From: Chryseobacterium vrystaatense
GTDB lineage: Bacteria > Bacteroidota > Bacteroidia > Flavobacteriales > Weeksellaceae
Length of the DNA stretch: 64,000 nucleotides
Direction: 5' to 3'
Assembly: GCF_000737765.1 (NCBI RefSeq)
Contig: NZ_JPRI01000001.1
Span: 620,001-684,000 of the forward strand
Shown here: piece by piece, positions 40,193 to 49,942 of the stretch
How positions within the stretch are numbered: position 1 is the stretch's first letter
How the letters are laid out: every line of letters starts with the position of its first letter
Made by a program: the position numbers and the translations under genes
Notes under the pieces: model-generated
Seen by the model: the letters and a program-made list of their open reading frames with translations, nothing else
What the model was told of the DNA's origin: nothing
The model's database searches: none

Positions 40193-41719
40193 TTATATTA
40201 ATGATTTTACAATCGTGATCAGGCTCATGACAATAACCACCACACCTACGACAGCAAACATTTTTTTCGCAGGAAGACGTGACGCAAACATCGCTGAAAA
40301 AGGAGCGGTAAAAACACCTCCCAAAAGAAGCCCCAGCACAATGTTCCAGTGATGAATTCCTATGGTGAAAATAAATGTCAGAGCACTTACAACAGTCAGT
40401 AAAAATTTAGCCATCGTGGAACTGCCTACCACATACCGCGGTGTCCTCCCGTCTTTAATCAAAGTTCCGGTCACTAAAGGTCCCCATCCTCCTCCCGCAA
40501 AAGAATCAATAAATCCTCCCGCTAATCCTAATATTCTGAGATTGGTTCTCTTTTTCCGTATATTTTTTCCTGATTTCTTATCTTTTCCTTTAAAAGCATT
40601 TCTAAGAATATTGAATCCGAGATACAGCGTGTAACAGGCGATTACAGGTTTTACAATATGCGCATAATATTCTCCAAAATAAGACAACGCAAATGCTCCG
40701 ATAAAAGCACCAGCGGCAGCCACAGGAAATAACACCCAGACCATCTTTTTGTTGATATTTCCTAATTTATAATGGCTGATACTTCCTGCCGCCGAGGTAA
40801 ATGATTCTGCTGAATGAATGCTTGCACTTACAACCGGTGGTGGAATATTAAGCAGCAGCAGGATGGTCGTACAGATCACTCCATATCCCATACCCATTGA
40901 TCCTGCAACAATTTCAGCCAAAAAACCAGCCAACAGCATCCAGTAAAAAATATAACCGTCTTTGCTGAGAAAATGATGAATATCTCCAGACAGGTTGAAC
41001 TGGAAAATGATCATTGCCAGCACGCCAAACAGGATCAGTACCCCCATGATTCCCAGGTAAATATTGGCTCTTCTTTGTGCTGTTTTGGCAATACTGATCA
41101 GTTTTTCCATCTCTAGTTTTGCTTCAGCAGGCTGTCTGCTTTTCTCATCCAGATAACTGGTAGTCAATCTGTTCAATTCCTTTACTTTATGGGTAAAATC
41201 ACCTTTTAACTGATTTCGGATGTTCTGCATATTATCCAGAAGCCCTTCCATTTCCTCATCAGGAATTGTTTCTGTTAAGATCTCCCGTAATCTTTTGGCT
41301 ACCGTCGGAGATTTTCCATTGGTTGACACTGCAATTTTAAGATTTCCCTTCCGGACAATAGAACCCAAATAAAAATCACAAAGCCCCGGTTTGTCCGCAA
41401 TATTGACCAGAATATTATGCTGGTGCGCCCGGTTTCGGATCCGCTCTGCCAGACATATGTCATTCACTGCTACAATCGCAAGATCAGCGCTGTTAAAATC
41501 ATTATCAGTATAGGACCGTTCATGCAGGGTAAGATTGGGATAATTCTGCTTGAGTTCTTTAACCTGGTCGCTGATTTCTTTTGCCACCAGCTTAATACGC
41601 GCTCCAGGGGAATTCGCCAGAACAGACTGCAGTTTTTCCAGTGCAATATTTCCGCCGCCAATGATAAGCAATGATAATTCCTCGAGCTTTAAGAATATGG
41701 GATATAAAGAGTTACTCAT
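40193..41719 (-). CDS. Precorrin-2 dehydrogenase/ferrochelatase fused to a TSUP (TauE/SafE) permease
   Basis: Residues 1-200 are a CysG N-terminal (siroheme synthase) domain: NAD-binding LLIIGGGNIALEKLQ, SADLAIVAVND and AVSTNGKSPTVAKRLRE. Residues about 215-508 are a permease of the TSUP family with about eight helices: a core repeat AGFLAEIVAGSMGMGYGV and its partner LAGGFIDSFAGGGWGPL. The enzyme makes siroheme, needed by the sulfite reductase coded in the same cluster. The permease half may move sulfate, sulfite or related anions. The fusion is unusual. It is 5 bp after the TonB receptor gene and appears to be the last gene of the cys operon. Confidence 0.9.
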   Translation of the reverse strand: MSNSLYPIFLKLEELSLLIIGGGNIALEKLQSVLANSPGARIKLVAKEISDQVKELKQNYPNLTLHERSYTDNDFNSADLAIVAVNDICLAERIRNRAHQHNILVNIADKPGLCDFYLGSIVRKGNLKIAVSTNGKSPTVAKRLREILTETIPDEEMEGLLDNMQNIRNQLKGDFTHKVKELNRLTTSYLDEKSRQPAEAKLEMEKLISIAKTAQRRANIYLGIMGVLILFGVLAMIIFQFNLSGDIHHFLSKDGYIFYWMLLAGFLAEIVAGSMGMGYGVICTTILLLLNIPPPVVSASIHSAESFTSAAGSISHYKLGNINKKMVWVLFPVAAAGAFIGAFALSYFGEYYAHIVKPVIACYTLYLGFNILRNAFKGKDKKSGKNIRKKRTNLRILGLAGGFIDSFAGGGWGPLVTGTLIKDGRTPRYVVGSSTMAKFLLTVVSALTFIFTIGIHHWNIVLGLLLGGVFTAPFSAMFASRLPAKKMFAVVGVVVIVMSLITIVKSLI

Positions 41720-41724
41720 TGTAT

Positions 41725-44601
41725 TTAAAGTTTTAGATCATAGGTAAATGCTACGTAGTACAGCCCTCCGACCTCTGGCCCTGCCGCATACTGGAAGTAC
41801 CTGCGGTTAAGAAGATTGGTCGCTCCAATTTTTACACTTGCTTTTATTTCCGGAATCCTCCATGTTGCCTGTGCATCAATGGTGTAGTATGAAGGAATGG
41901 TTCCGGAAGCTAACGGACTTTCCCATAAGAAACTATCCTGCCATCTTGCGGCTACTGTAAATCCGATATTTTTGATAATCTCTCTGTTTCCAACACTTAG
42001 ATTGACCGCCCATTTAGGCGTATTAAAAGCTGTAATAAAAAGATCTGAAGTATGGGTTGAGATAAGATCGTTATAAGACACGTTTACATTGACATTATAA
42101 TTTCTCACGAGGTTGTAGCGTATACCCAAAGAAGTACCAAAGCTTTTGTACTTACTGGTACTGTTGGTATACACTCTATATCGGTCCTGCTTACTTCTGT
42201 CCAGCATCGCTAAAACAGCATTGTCGCTTCCGATATTTTCATTTTTAGGCACTGCAACTTCTACCTGTCCCAGGAAGCCTTCATAAACATTGTAATAAAA
42301 ATCCCAGTCGATAACGAGTCTGCTGTTAAATAAAGCTGATTTATACCCTATTTCAAAAGAAGTCACCTTTTCGGGTTGCAGTTTCGGCAGATTTGCTGGC
42401 GTCAAAAGAGCTCTGTTTTTCAATGCTGCCTGATTCTGGTTCGATCCACCATCTACCTCTTTATTTACGGCAGAAATAAACTGGTCTATAGAAGCCAGCG
42501 TATAGGAATTTTCAAGATAACCCAGCCCATCATTAGCCTTTGAGAGCCCACCTACTCTTCTTACATTCCCATTATTAACGAATGATAATGCTTCAAATAA
42601 AGAAGGAAAACGGTATCCATTTTGGAAAGAGGCTCTGAAATTATGCTCGTTAACAGGAGAATAAACTATGCTCAGCCTAGGGTTCAATTTTGTTTCAAAC
42701 TCGGGATTTCTGTCTGCACGAAGTGCCAGATTCACTTTTAATTTATCCTGGAAAAAAAGCTTGGTAAGCTGAACAAATGCACCATACTTCTGATAAATGA
42801 CATTGTTCCCGAAAGTCCCATCGGATAAAGGGATATTTCTTTCGCTGACCGGTCTGTTAAAATCAACAAAGTTATTTCCGTCAGGCGTGATGCTGTAAAG
42901 ACGGTAATCTGCTCCCGCAAGAAGATTAAAAATCTTTACAAATCGTGTAAAATCATAAGTTATTTCGCCCTGATAAAAACGGGATTTCTGTTCAAGCTTT
43001 GCTCCTCCTGTGGCAGGTGCTCCTGCAATTCCGGAATTGGCTGAATCCCAGTTATTAATCCCGATAATGGTATTTTTTAACTGTTCAAACGCTGCTGTGC
43101 CCGGAATCACCCGGTTTTTATCTGCTTGCTGTCTGGCTAAAATAAAAGCATCATTCAGATTAACTCCCGAATTGAGCCTGTCCTGCAAAGTAGTCTGAAA
43201 AATATTTTTCCAGTTGGTATTGGAAAGATTTGTAAGGTCCAGATTATCAGCCAAAGGCTTCAGATTATAAGAGTCTCCGGTATTCTCTATGGACATATAC
43301 GCTCTGAATGTCAATTCTTTACCTGTAAGTTCCACTTTATGGTTCTGAACCGTTGCATTCTGAAGACGGATCTTGTTTCCCCGCTGAAAAGTACCATCCA
43401 GTAATCCATAGCGGTAGACATACGAGGTTTTCCACTGATCTCCAAAACGGTAGTATAATCCGGCATCAAATTTTATATTCTTCACTTCAGGGCTTATGAG
43501 ATCCTTTTCATAGTACCCTGTTCTTGCAACATTAAAAGTGGTGGGTTTTCCATTATAATTCACTTTTACCGATGTCCTGTTGTTTCTTTCATCTCCGTAT
43601 TTGTTCCAGAGATCTTCGGCCGGGTTATCGGAAAGTGAAAAATTGGGATTGGCGGTAATCAGTGAATTGGGATTCTGATCTGTTCGGTTATCCGAGATCC
43701 AGTCTACCCCACTGAAATAAGAGGCATTGACTTTCACCGCAAAGTTTTTATTGAGGACTTTGGCAACTCTGAATGCACTTTCGCCAAGGGCAGCCGTTTT
43801 GTGATTAACATGATCTACATGATTCACTCCTCCTCTGAAGTAAAGGCTTATCCCTTCCGAAGTAAACGGATCTTTGGTCTGAAGACTCGCCAATCCATTG
43901 ACAGCATTCATTCCATACAGCGCAGAAGCCGCTCCGGGGGTAATTTCCATAGACTGAATATCCAATTCTGTAGGACCAATGGCATTTCCCAACGGAACTC
44001 CCAGCGTGGCAGACTGTACATCTACACCATCCACCAGCTGCATGAAGCGGAAGTTATTCGGAGAATTGAATCCTCTGGAATTGGGAACTTTTAAAGTAAG
44101 ACTTGAGGTTAAAAGTTGTAATCCCTTCACATTCTCTAATGTTTCATAGAATGAGGCAGCGGGGCTTTCCCGGATGGTTTTAATATCAATTTTTTCAATC
44201 GCTATCGGTGATCTCAGAATTTTTTCCGGAACACGCGAAGCGGAAATAACAACCTCATTGATGATGGTGTTCTGAGGATTTAATTCGATAGCTATTTTAC
44301 TGGACAATGAAAGTATCTCGGCAGTATGGGCCGCGAACCCTTCTTTGGTTACCACTATTCTGAAAGGTATTTTAACCCTTGTTCTCAGGTTGAAATTCCC
44401 TTCCTGATCGGTTACTGCAATATCCTGAGTATGTTCTACCCGGATCTGTGCTCCGGCAATGCCTTTATGGCTATCTGTATGTTTGATTATTCCGCTTAGT
44501 TCGATAAGCTGCTGTGCCTGTAAAACGGCAGTAAAGGAAAATGTCAGGAATAAGATCAGACTTATTTTCTGTTTAAGATATTTGTGGGATATGGATTTCA
44601 C
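41725..44601 (-). CDS. TonB-dependent outer membrane receptor in the cys cluster
   Basis: GTG start at 44601 gives a signal peptide (LFLTFSFTAVLQAQ) to about residue 29. A CarboxypepD_reg-like beta-sandwich (about 33-110) is followed by a plug with RVPEKILRSPIAIEKID and SALYGMNAVNGL. A long barrel ends in VAFTYDLKL. It is a classic TonB receptor, not SusC-type, and 958 residues is the usual length. It lies 135 bp after the sulfite reductase gene and 5 bp before the siroheme/permease fusion, so it probably imports a sulfur source. The upstream mini-ORF at 44631-44666 may regulate it. Confidence 0.93.
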   Translation of the reverse strand: MKSISHKYLKQKISLILFLTFSFTAVLQAQQLIELSGIIKHTDSHKGIAGAQIRVEHTQDIAVTDQEGNFNLRTRVKIPFRIVVTKEGFAAHTAEILSLSSKIAIELNPQNTIINEVVISASRVPEKILRSPIAIEKIDIKTIRESPAASFYETLENVKGLQLLTSSLTLKVPNSRGFNSPNNFRFMQLVDGVDVQSATLGVPLGNAIGPTELDIQSMEITPGAASALYGMNAVNGLASLQTKDPFTSEGISLYFRGGVNHVDHVNHKTAALGESAFRVAKVLNKNFAVKVNASYFSGVDWISDNRTDQNPNSLITANPNFSLSDNPAEDLWNKYGDERNNRTSVKVNYNGKPTTFNVARTGYYEKDLISPEVKNIKFDAGLYYRFGDQWKTSYVYRYGLLDGTFQRGNKIRLQNATVQNHKVELTGKELTFRAYMSIENTGDSYNLKPLADNLDLTNLSNTNWKNIFQTTLQDRLNSGVNLNDAFILARQQADKNRVIPGTAAFEQLKNTIIGINNWDSANSGIAGAPATGGAKLEQKSRFYQGEITYDFTRFVKIFNLLAGADYRLYSITPDGNNFVDFNRPVSERNIPLSDGTFGNNVIYQKYGAFVQLTKLFFQDKLKVNLALRADRNPEFETKLNPRLSIVYSPVNEHNFRASFQNGYRFPSLFEALSFVNNGNVRRVGGLSKANDGLGYLENSYTLASIDQFISAVNKEVDGGSNQNQAALKNRALLTPANLPKLQPEKVTSFEIGYKSALFNSRLVIDWDFYYNVYEGFLGQVEVAVPKNENIGSDNAVLAMLDRSKQDRYRVYTNSTSKYKSFGTSLGIRYNLVRNYNVNVNVSYNDLISTHTSDLFITAFNTPKWAVNLSVGNREIIKNIGFTVAARWQDSFLWESPLASGTIPSYYTIDAQATWRIPEIKASVKIGATNLLNRRYFQYAAGPEVGGLYYVAFTYDLKL

Positions 44602-44630
44602 TTGTTTAAAATTTTAGGGTTAAAAATGAT

Positions 44631-44666
44631 TTATGCGTCGTCAATTAATGAACAGCACATACACAT
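44631..44666 (-). CDS. 11-codon Cys-rich mini-ORF before the TonB receptor gene (candidate leader peptide)
   Basis: ATG at 44666 to TAA at 44631 codes MCMCCSLIDDA, with three Cys in five codons. Perfect 8-bp arms TTTTAGGG (44612-44619 plus) and CCCTAAAA (44673-44680 plus) enclose it, and the 3' arm (as transcribed) lies just before the GTG start of the receptor gene. The structure could couple translation of the mini-ORF to receptor translation. An ORF this short may also arise by chance. Confidence 0.4.
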   Translation of the reverse strand: MCMCCSLIDDA

Positions 44667-44736
44667 TCGGATCCCTAAAAGATGATGGTAGTGTTTTCTG
44701 GCATTTTTCTGCCGGTAAAGAAGGTTGATCATATTC

Positions 44737-46410
44737 TTATTTTTGGGTTTGTAAATAGCGGTAAGAGAAATCACCAAATGTTTCTTCCGAATATCTTCCT
44801 TTCAGGTAGATTCCGAAAAGTTCATCCAGAGTCTCAAGAATTTCTCCTTCGCCGATGTTTTCTTTAAATTTTGTATTAAGACGCATTCCCAGCCTATCGC
44901 CTCCGATATGAAGATTGTATTTTCCGTAAGCCGTTCCTACAAATCCTATTTCGGCATTGGGTGATCTTCCGCATCCATTCGGACAGCCCGTCATTCTGAT
45001 GGTGATATCTTCGTTTTGAAGTCCGTATTTTTGAAGGAGAGGTTCTATTTTTGTGACTAAAACAGGGAGATAACGCTGACCTTCCGCCAAAGCCAGTGAA
45101 CAAGTGTTCAGTGCAACACAAGCCACGGAATTTTTACGCAACGCGCTGGCTTCTTCCGTATAAACTGAAATCCCATGTTCTTGAAGGATATTTTCAATTT
45201 CCGTTTTATCCTCTTCCCGGATATCGGAAAGAATCAGATTCTGATTACAGGTAAACCGGAAATTCACGTTTCCTGTTTGGGCAATTTTAAACAGCCCGGA
45301 TTTTAAAGGATAATCTTCTGTATCCAGAACTCTCCCGTGCTCTACAAACAAAGTGTAAAACCATTTTCCTTCGTGATTTCGGGTCCAGCCGTAGCGGTCT
45401 TTTCTCTGTTCAAAATTAAATTCTCTGGCAGGTTCTAAACTAAATCCACATCTTTTTTCAACTTCCCTTCTATAGCCTTCGATGCCCAGCTTATCTATTG
45501 TATATTTTAATCTTGATAATTTTCTGTCGCTTCTGTTCCCGAAATCACGCTGTACCGTAATAATTTCATAGACTGCTCTCAGTAGTTTTTCTTCCGTGTC
45601 TACAAAACCTAAAAGGGAAGCCAGACGTGCATAGGTAGCATCATTTCCGTGGGTAGCACCAAGCCCTCCGCCTGCCGCAATATTGTAACCTACGATTCTG
45701 TCATCTTCAACGATGGCAATCAGCGCAATATCATTGATAAAAACATCGACATCATTGTTGGGAGGAATGGCAATTCCTATTTTCAGTTTTCTCGGCAGAT
45801 ATCTCTCCTGATACAATGGATCTTCCTCTGTTTTCCTGTCGATTACCAGCTCATCATCGATCCACAGATCATAATAGGATTTTGTTTTCGGAAGACACAT
45901 TTCACTGATTTTTCCGGCCAGTTCAAAAACCTCATGATGTAATGGTGATTCGGAAGGATTTGAAGTACAGGTTACATTTCGGTTCACATCACCGCACGCT
46001 GCGATAGAATCCAGATGCTGTAAATTGAAATTCTGAATGGTCGGCTTCACATGAGATTTTAAAATTCCATGCAGCTGAATGGTCTGGCGGGTGGTAATTT
46101 TGATCACCCCTGTGGAATAGTTTTCTGCGATTTCATGAAGTCCCGCCCACTGTTCAGACGTTAAAAATCCTCCCGGAAGCCTCAATCTGATCATATACGA
46201 ATACAGCCATTCCAATTTTTTTCCCACTCTTTCTTCGCGTCTGTCCCTGTCATCCTGCTGGTACATTCCATGGAATTTGATGAGGGTTTGGTCATCTTCT
46301 CTGATGGCTCCGGTAAAATCGTCCAAAAGGCTTTCCTTTAAGGTTCCCCTGAGTCCATTACTGCCGGTTTTTATCCTTTCTACCGGCGAAAGGTTATTCT
46401 TATCTGTCAT
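44737..46410 (-). CDS. cysI: Sulfite reductase hemoprotein (siroheme/4Fe-4S)
   Basis: The 557-residue protein has the nitrite/sulfite reductase layout. An N-terminal ferredoxin-like half leads with QLHGILKSHVKPTIQ and the siroheme-binding CGDVNRNVTCTSNP. The C-terminal half carries the cluster cysteines in ACVALNTCSLALAEG and TGCPNGCGRSP. It catalyses six-electron reduction of sulfite to sulfide and gets electrons from the flavoprotein coded just upstream (18 bp). The siroheme precursor genes are in the same cluster. Assimilatory nitrite reductase is the alternative, but the neighbours favour sulfite. Confidence 0.95.
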   Translation of the reverse strand: MTDKNNLSPVERIKTGSNGLRGTLKESLLDDFTGAIREDDQTLIKFHGMYQQDDRDRREERVGKKLEWLYSYMIRLRLPGGFLTSEQWAGLHEIAENYSTGVIKITTRQTIQLHGILKSHVKPTIQNFNLQHLDSIAACGDVNRNVTCTSNPSESPLHHEVFELAGKISEMCLPKTKSYYDLWIDDELVIDRKTEEDPLYQERYLPRKLKIGIAIPPNNDVDVFINDIALIAIVEDDRIVGYNIAAGGGLGATHGNDATYARLASLLGFVDTEEKLLRAVYEIITVQRDFGNRSDRKLSRLKYTIDKLGIEGYRREVEKRCGFSLEPAREFNFEQRKDRYGWTRNHEGKWFYTLFVEHGRVLDTEDYPLKSGLFKIAQTGNVNFRFTCNQNLILSDIREEDKTEIENILQEHGISVYTEEASALRKNSVACVALNTCSLALAEGQRYLPVLVTKIEPLLQKYGLQNEDITIRMTGCPNGCGRSPNAEIGFVGTAYGKYNLHIGGDRLGMRLNTKFKENIGEGEILETLDELFGIYLKGRYSEETFGDFSYRYLQTQK

Positions 46411-46428
46411 ATCGTATCCATTTATGAT

Positions 46429-48138
46429 TTAATACACATCTTTAACATATCTCCCGTTGAGTTCCAGTTCTTCGAGATAATTCTGAGCCTCTTCCAGGCT
46501 GTGTTTTCCCTTATCCTGAATGATATTCAGAATGGTTTTTTCAACGTCTTTACTCATGGGTTCTCTGGCTCCGCAAACGTAAAGAGATGCTCCTGCCTCA
46601 AGCCAATGGAAGACTTCCTGTGCTTTTTGCTCCAGTTTGTGCTGAACATATACTTTTTCGGCGGTGTCTCTGGAAAAGGCAAGATCGAGATGGGTCAAAG
46701 TCCCTGTTTTTAGAAAATCCTGAAGTTCGGCCTGGTAAAGAAAGTCTGAAACGAAAGTCCGGTCTCCGAAAAAGAGCCAGTTTCTGCCCTCTCCTCCCAG
46801 AGCATCTCTTTCGTAGAGAAAAGACCTGAAAGGCGCAATACCCGTTCCCGGACCAATCATTATGACATCTTTTTCCGGCTTGGGAAGTCTGAAATGTTTG
46901 GCTTCCTGAATATAAAATTCGATGTCTTCACCTTCTTTAAATTCTGCCAGAAAACCACTGCACAGTCCGTTCTGCTTTTTATCATTGATGAAAAATTCTG
47001 ATTTAGCGACGGTGATATGAATTACGCTGTCTCCATGGGCTTCCAGTGAGGAAGAAACAGAATACAAACGTGGTGACTGACCTGTTAGAGCAGGGATAAA
47101 CTGTTCAAATTCATCCGCCCTTTTTACAGGATAAATTCTCAGCAAATCGAGAAGACTTAATCGTACTTCGGGAATAGCGTGGCCTGTGATCTGCGCATAT
47201 TGAGCGACTGTTGTTTTAAGCAGATAGCTGATATTAAGATGTTTATAAAGCAGTTCTTCTGCTCCGGCCGTCAATTTCACTGTTTTAATCTGCTTTTCGG
47301 GATCAATTCCGGTTAAGCTAATAATTTCTTCTACTTCCTCTTTTTTATTAAAAGCTATCACTCCCAATGCATCACCGGGGCTGTACACAAGAGGCTCTTC
47401 TGTTTCTATTTCTATATGGTAGGTTTCTTTGTCTGAATCTCTATCATTGAGATTGATGATGGTTGAAATTTTTCCCTGGTATTTTTTTCTCGCTGTTGAT
47501 GTTTTTAGGGTAACCACGCTTTTCTGGCTGCCTTCTGCTGTTTTATTAACCGTATCAAGAATGTGTTCTGTCCAGCTATACGCATCCTGTTCATAATCGA
47601 CATCACATTTTTTAAGAGGAATTATTCTCTGAGCTCCCAGTACTTCAAAACGGGAATCGATGTCCTCGCCTGTTTTGCAGAACAGGGGATAACTACTATC
47701 TCCCAAGGCAAGTATTCCAAATTTCAGATGACTGATATCCAAATCATTTTCGTGAAGATGATCATAAAATTTTTTGGCAAGAATCGGTGGATCCCCTTCT
47801 CCCTGAGTACTGATAATAATGAAGAACAAATCTTCTTTGGCAAGATCTTTCGGCTTGTACTGGGAAAGGTCTGCCAGTTTTACCTGCACGGCTTTTTTCT
47901 TGAGAATTCCCGCAAGTTCTACTGCGAGTTTCTTACTGTTTCCGGTTTCAGTGCCATAGGCAAGGGTAATTTTCTTTGGAGAAACGGCGTTGGTATCAGC
48001 GCCCGAGGTAATCGGATGCTGTCCCACCGCAGATATTCCGGCAATTCCTGCCAGAAAACCACTGGCCCAAACGGCTTCATCTCTTGAAAAATCTCCTGAT
48101 ATTTCTTTAAGAGCTTTTAATTTAGTTTCAGACAGCAT
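46429..48138 (-). CDS. cysJ: Sulfite reductase flavoprotein, CysJ-like
   Basis: A flavodoxin domain (about 50-195) starts KITLAYGTETGNSKKLAVELAGIL. It is followed by an FAD-binding region (SPRLYSVSSSLEAHGDSVIHIT) and a NADPH domain (IGPGTGIAPFRSFLYERDALGG, ending in a aromatic VYVCG-like stretch and a C-terminal NGRYVKDVY). It moves electrons from NADPH through FAD and FMN to the hemoprotein. The N-terminal about 45 residues are a short helical extension. It overlaps the SUMT gene by 11 bp (48128-48138), which supports operon structure. Confidence 0.94.
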   Translation of the reverse strand: MLSETKLKALKEISGDFSRDEAVWASGFLAGIAGISAVGQHPITSGADTNAVSPKKITLAYGTETGNSKKLAVELAGILKKKAVQVKLADLSQYKPKDLAKEDLFFIIISTQGEGDPPILAKKFYDHLHENDLDISHLKFGILALGDSSYPLFCKTGEDIDSRFEVLGAQRIIPLKKCDVDYEQDAYSWTEHILDTVNKTAEGSQKSVVTLKTSTARKKYQGKISTIINLNDRDSDKETYHIEIETEEPLVYSPGDALGVIAFNKKEEVEEIISLTGIDPEKQIKTVKLTAGAEELLYKHLNISYLLKTTVAQYAQITGHAIPEVRLSLLDLLRIYPVKRADEFEQFIPALTGQSPRLYSVSSSLEAHGDSVIHITVAKSEFFINDKKQNGLCSGFLAEFKEGEDIEFYIQEAKHFRLPKPEKDVIMIGPGTGIAPFRSFLYERDALGGEGRNWLFFGDRTFVSDFLYQAELQDFLKTGTLTHLDLAFSRDTAEKVYVQHKLEQKAQEVFHWLEAGASLYVCGAREPMSKDVEKTILNIIQDKGKHSLEEAQNYLEELELNGRYVKDVY

Positions 48139-48973
48139 ATTCCAGGATATTTTGATGGTTTGAGACTAAGGTTCCGTTGGTTACAGATTTAAAATAAATC
48201 CCTTCCTGTATAGGTGATTCCAGCCAGGAAAACTCTTCATGCAGATTCACCACCTTCCCGATCACCACCAGTGATGGAGATACAAAGTCTTTATTTCCAA
48301 AGTTTTGCTGAAAATCTTCCAGAGAAGAGGTGTAGACTTTCTGATAAGGTGTCGTTGCCTGTTCTATGATGGCTATTTTCTTACCCTCCGTTTTCCCCAA
48401 GGTCAGAAACTTTTCTATCAGGCTGTTCAGATTTCCTTTAGACATATAAAAGACAAGCGTGTCATCGGATGCTCCAAGTTCTTTCCAGTAGGCATCGCTG
48501 AGGATTTCTTTTTTATAATAGGTCAGAAAGCGCACAGATGTGGCATATCCTCTGGCTGTTAGCGGTATTCCTGCATAGGCCGCTGCTCCGGATGCTGCTG
48601 TGATTCCCGGGATGATTTCAAATGCGATATGATGTTCTTTCAAAGCTTTCAGTTCATCCAAAACATTGGAAAAAAAAGAGATGTCCCCACCTTTGAGTCT
48701 TACCACAGTTTTGCCTAGTAAAGCAAACTCTACAATCAGGGTATTGATATGGGACTGTGGGGTAGAAGCTTTTTTACTGCATTCTTTTCCCACGTAGATG
48801 ATTTCGGAATTCTTATTTGCGTAACGGTCTATAATCTCAGGACTTACGAGACGATCACACAGGATGACATCGGCTGAAGCAATGGCTTTTACGGCCTTTA
48901 CAGTGATCAGATCAGGGTCGCCGGGTCCTGCACCGACAAGGTAAACCTTTGGTGTGCTGTTGTTTTTTTTCAT
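48128..48973 (-). CDS. cobA: Uroporphyrinogen-III C-methyltransferase (SUMT)
   Basis: The S-adenosylmethionine-dependent methyltransferase fold starts VYLVGAGPGDPDLITVKAVKAI, then DVILCDRLVSPE, the GLKGGDIS-like VVRLKGGDISFF, and GITAASGAAAYAGIPLTARGYA. The normal length is about 260-280. It makes precorrin-2, the substrate of the siroheme domain coded at 40193-41719. It overlaps the flavoprotein gene. SUMT also serves cobalamin synthesis, but the context points to siroheme for sulfite reductase. Confidence 0.95.
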   Translation of the reverse strand: MKKNNSTPKVYLVGAGPGDPDLITVKAVKAIASADVILCDRLVSPEIIDRYANKNSEIIYVGKECSKKASTPQSHINTLIVEFALLGKTVVRLKGGDISFFSNVLDELKALKEHHIAFEIIPGITAASGAAAYAGIPLTARGYATSVRFLTYYKKEILSDAYWKELGASDDTLVFYMSKGNLNSLIEKFLTLGKTEGKKIAIIEQATTPYQKVYTSSLEDFQQNFGNKDFVSPSLVVIGKVVNLHEEFSWLESPIQEGIYFKSVTNGTLVSNHQNILEYAV

Positions 48974-48996
48974 TTTAAATCTTCTTTTGGATGTGT

Positions 48997-49908
48997 CTAG
49001 AAAAGTCCTTCGATGGACAGATATCTTTCGCCCGTGTCGTAATTCACGGTGAGTACAGTAGATCCTACAGGGATCTGAGGAAGTTTTTTGGCCACTGCTG
49101 CTAAGGCGGCTCCAGTAGAAATTCCTACGAAGAGTCCTTCTTTTTTGGCAGCTTCCTTAGTAAACTCAAAAGCTTCATCTTTATTGATCTGTACAATTTC
49201 ATCCAGCAGTTCTGCATCAAGGATTGAAGGAACAAATCCTGCTCCCAGGCCCTGAAGCGGGTGTGGTGCCGGAGCTCCTCCACTAAGAACAGGGGACAAT
49301 TCAGGTTCTACAGCAATCACTTTGATGTTGGGAAATTTTTGTTTCAATACCTGGGCAAGTCCGGTGATGTGTCCTCCGGTTCCTACCCCGGTGATCAGGT
49401 AATCCAGTCCTTCCGGAAAGTCTTTCAGAATTTCCTGGGCAGTGGTTTCAACATGTACTTTCACATTTGCTGGATTGTCAAACTGTCTTGGAATCCATGA
49501 ATTTGCAGTTTCATTCGCCAGTTCTTCCGCTTTCTCAATGGCTCCCTTCATTCCTTGCTCTCTTGGAGTCAGAACGAATTGAGCTCCGTAAGATTCCATA
49601 ATTTTCCGGCGTTCCAAACTCATGCTTTCGGGCATCACTAGAATAAGCTTATAGTTTTTTACCGCAGCAACCAGAGCAAGTCCGATGCCTGTATTTCCGC
49701 TTGTAGGTTCTATAATGACACTGTTTTCGTTCAGCAGTCCTTTAGCTTCTGCATCTTCGATCATTGATAAAGCAATCCTGTCTTTGATGCTTCCTCCGGG
49801 ATTGGCTTTTTCCAGTTTGATCCAGACTTCATGTCCTGTATCGAAGAGCTTATTAATTTTTACGACCGGGGTATTTCCGATGGTTTCTAATGTGTTTTGG
49901 AACTTCAT
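48997..49908 (-). CDS. cysK: Cysteine synthase A (O-acetylserine sulfhydrylase)
   Basis: A PLP fold-type II enzyme of 303 residues. The Schiff-base Lys42 lies in GGSIKDRIA, the substrate loop is [11 protein letters not shown], and the glycine-rich phosphate loop is [10 protein letters not shown]. It makes cysteine from O-acetylserine and sulfide, the last step of the pathway coded here, using the product of the serine acetyltransferase gene 34 bp upstream. In Bacillus CysK also acts with the Rrf2 regulator CymR; whether that happens with the Rrf2 protein coded at 53824 is unknown. Confidence 0.97.
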   Translation of the reverse strand: MKFQNTLETIGNTPVVKINKLFDTGHEVWIKLEKANPGGSIKDRIALSMIEDAEAKGLLNENSVIIEPTSGNTGIGLALVAAVKNYKLILVMPESMSLERRKIMESYGAQFVLTPREQGMKGAIEKAEELANETANSWIPRQFDNPANVKVHVETTAQEILKDFPEGLDYLITGVGTGGHITGLAQVLKQKFPNIKVIAVEPELSPVLSGGAPAPHPLQGLGAGFVPSILDAELLDEIVQINKDEAFEFTKEAAKKEGLFVGISTGAALAAVAKKLPQIPVGSTVLTVNYDTGERYLSIEGLF

Positions 49909-49942
49909 ACCGATTCAATTTTATGTTGTTTTGTTGTTGATG

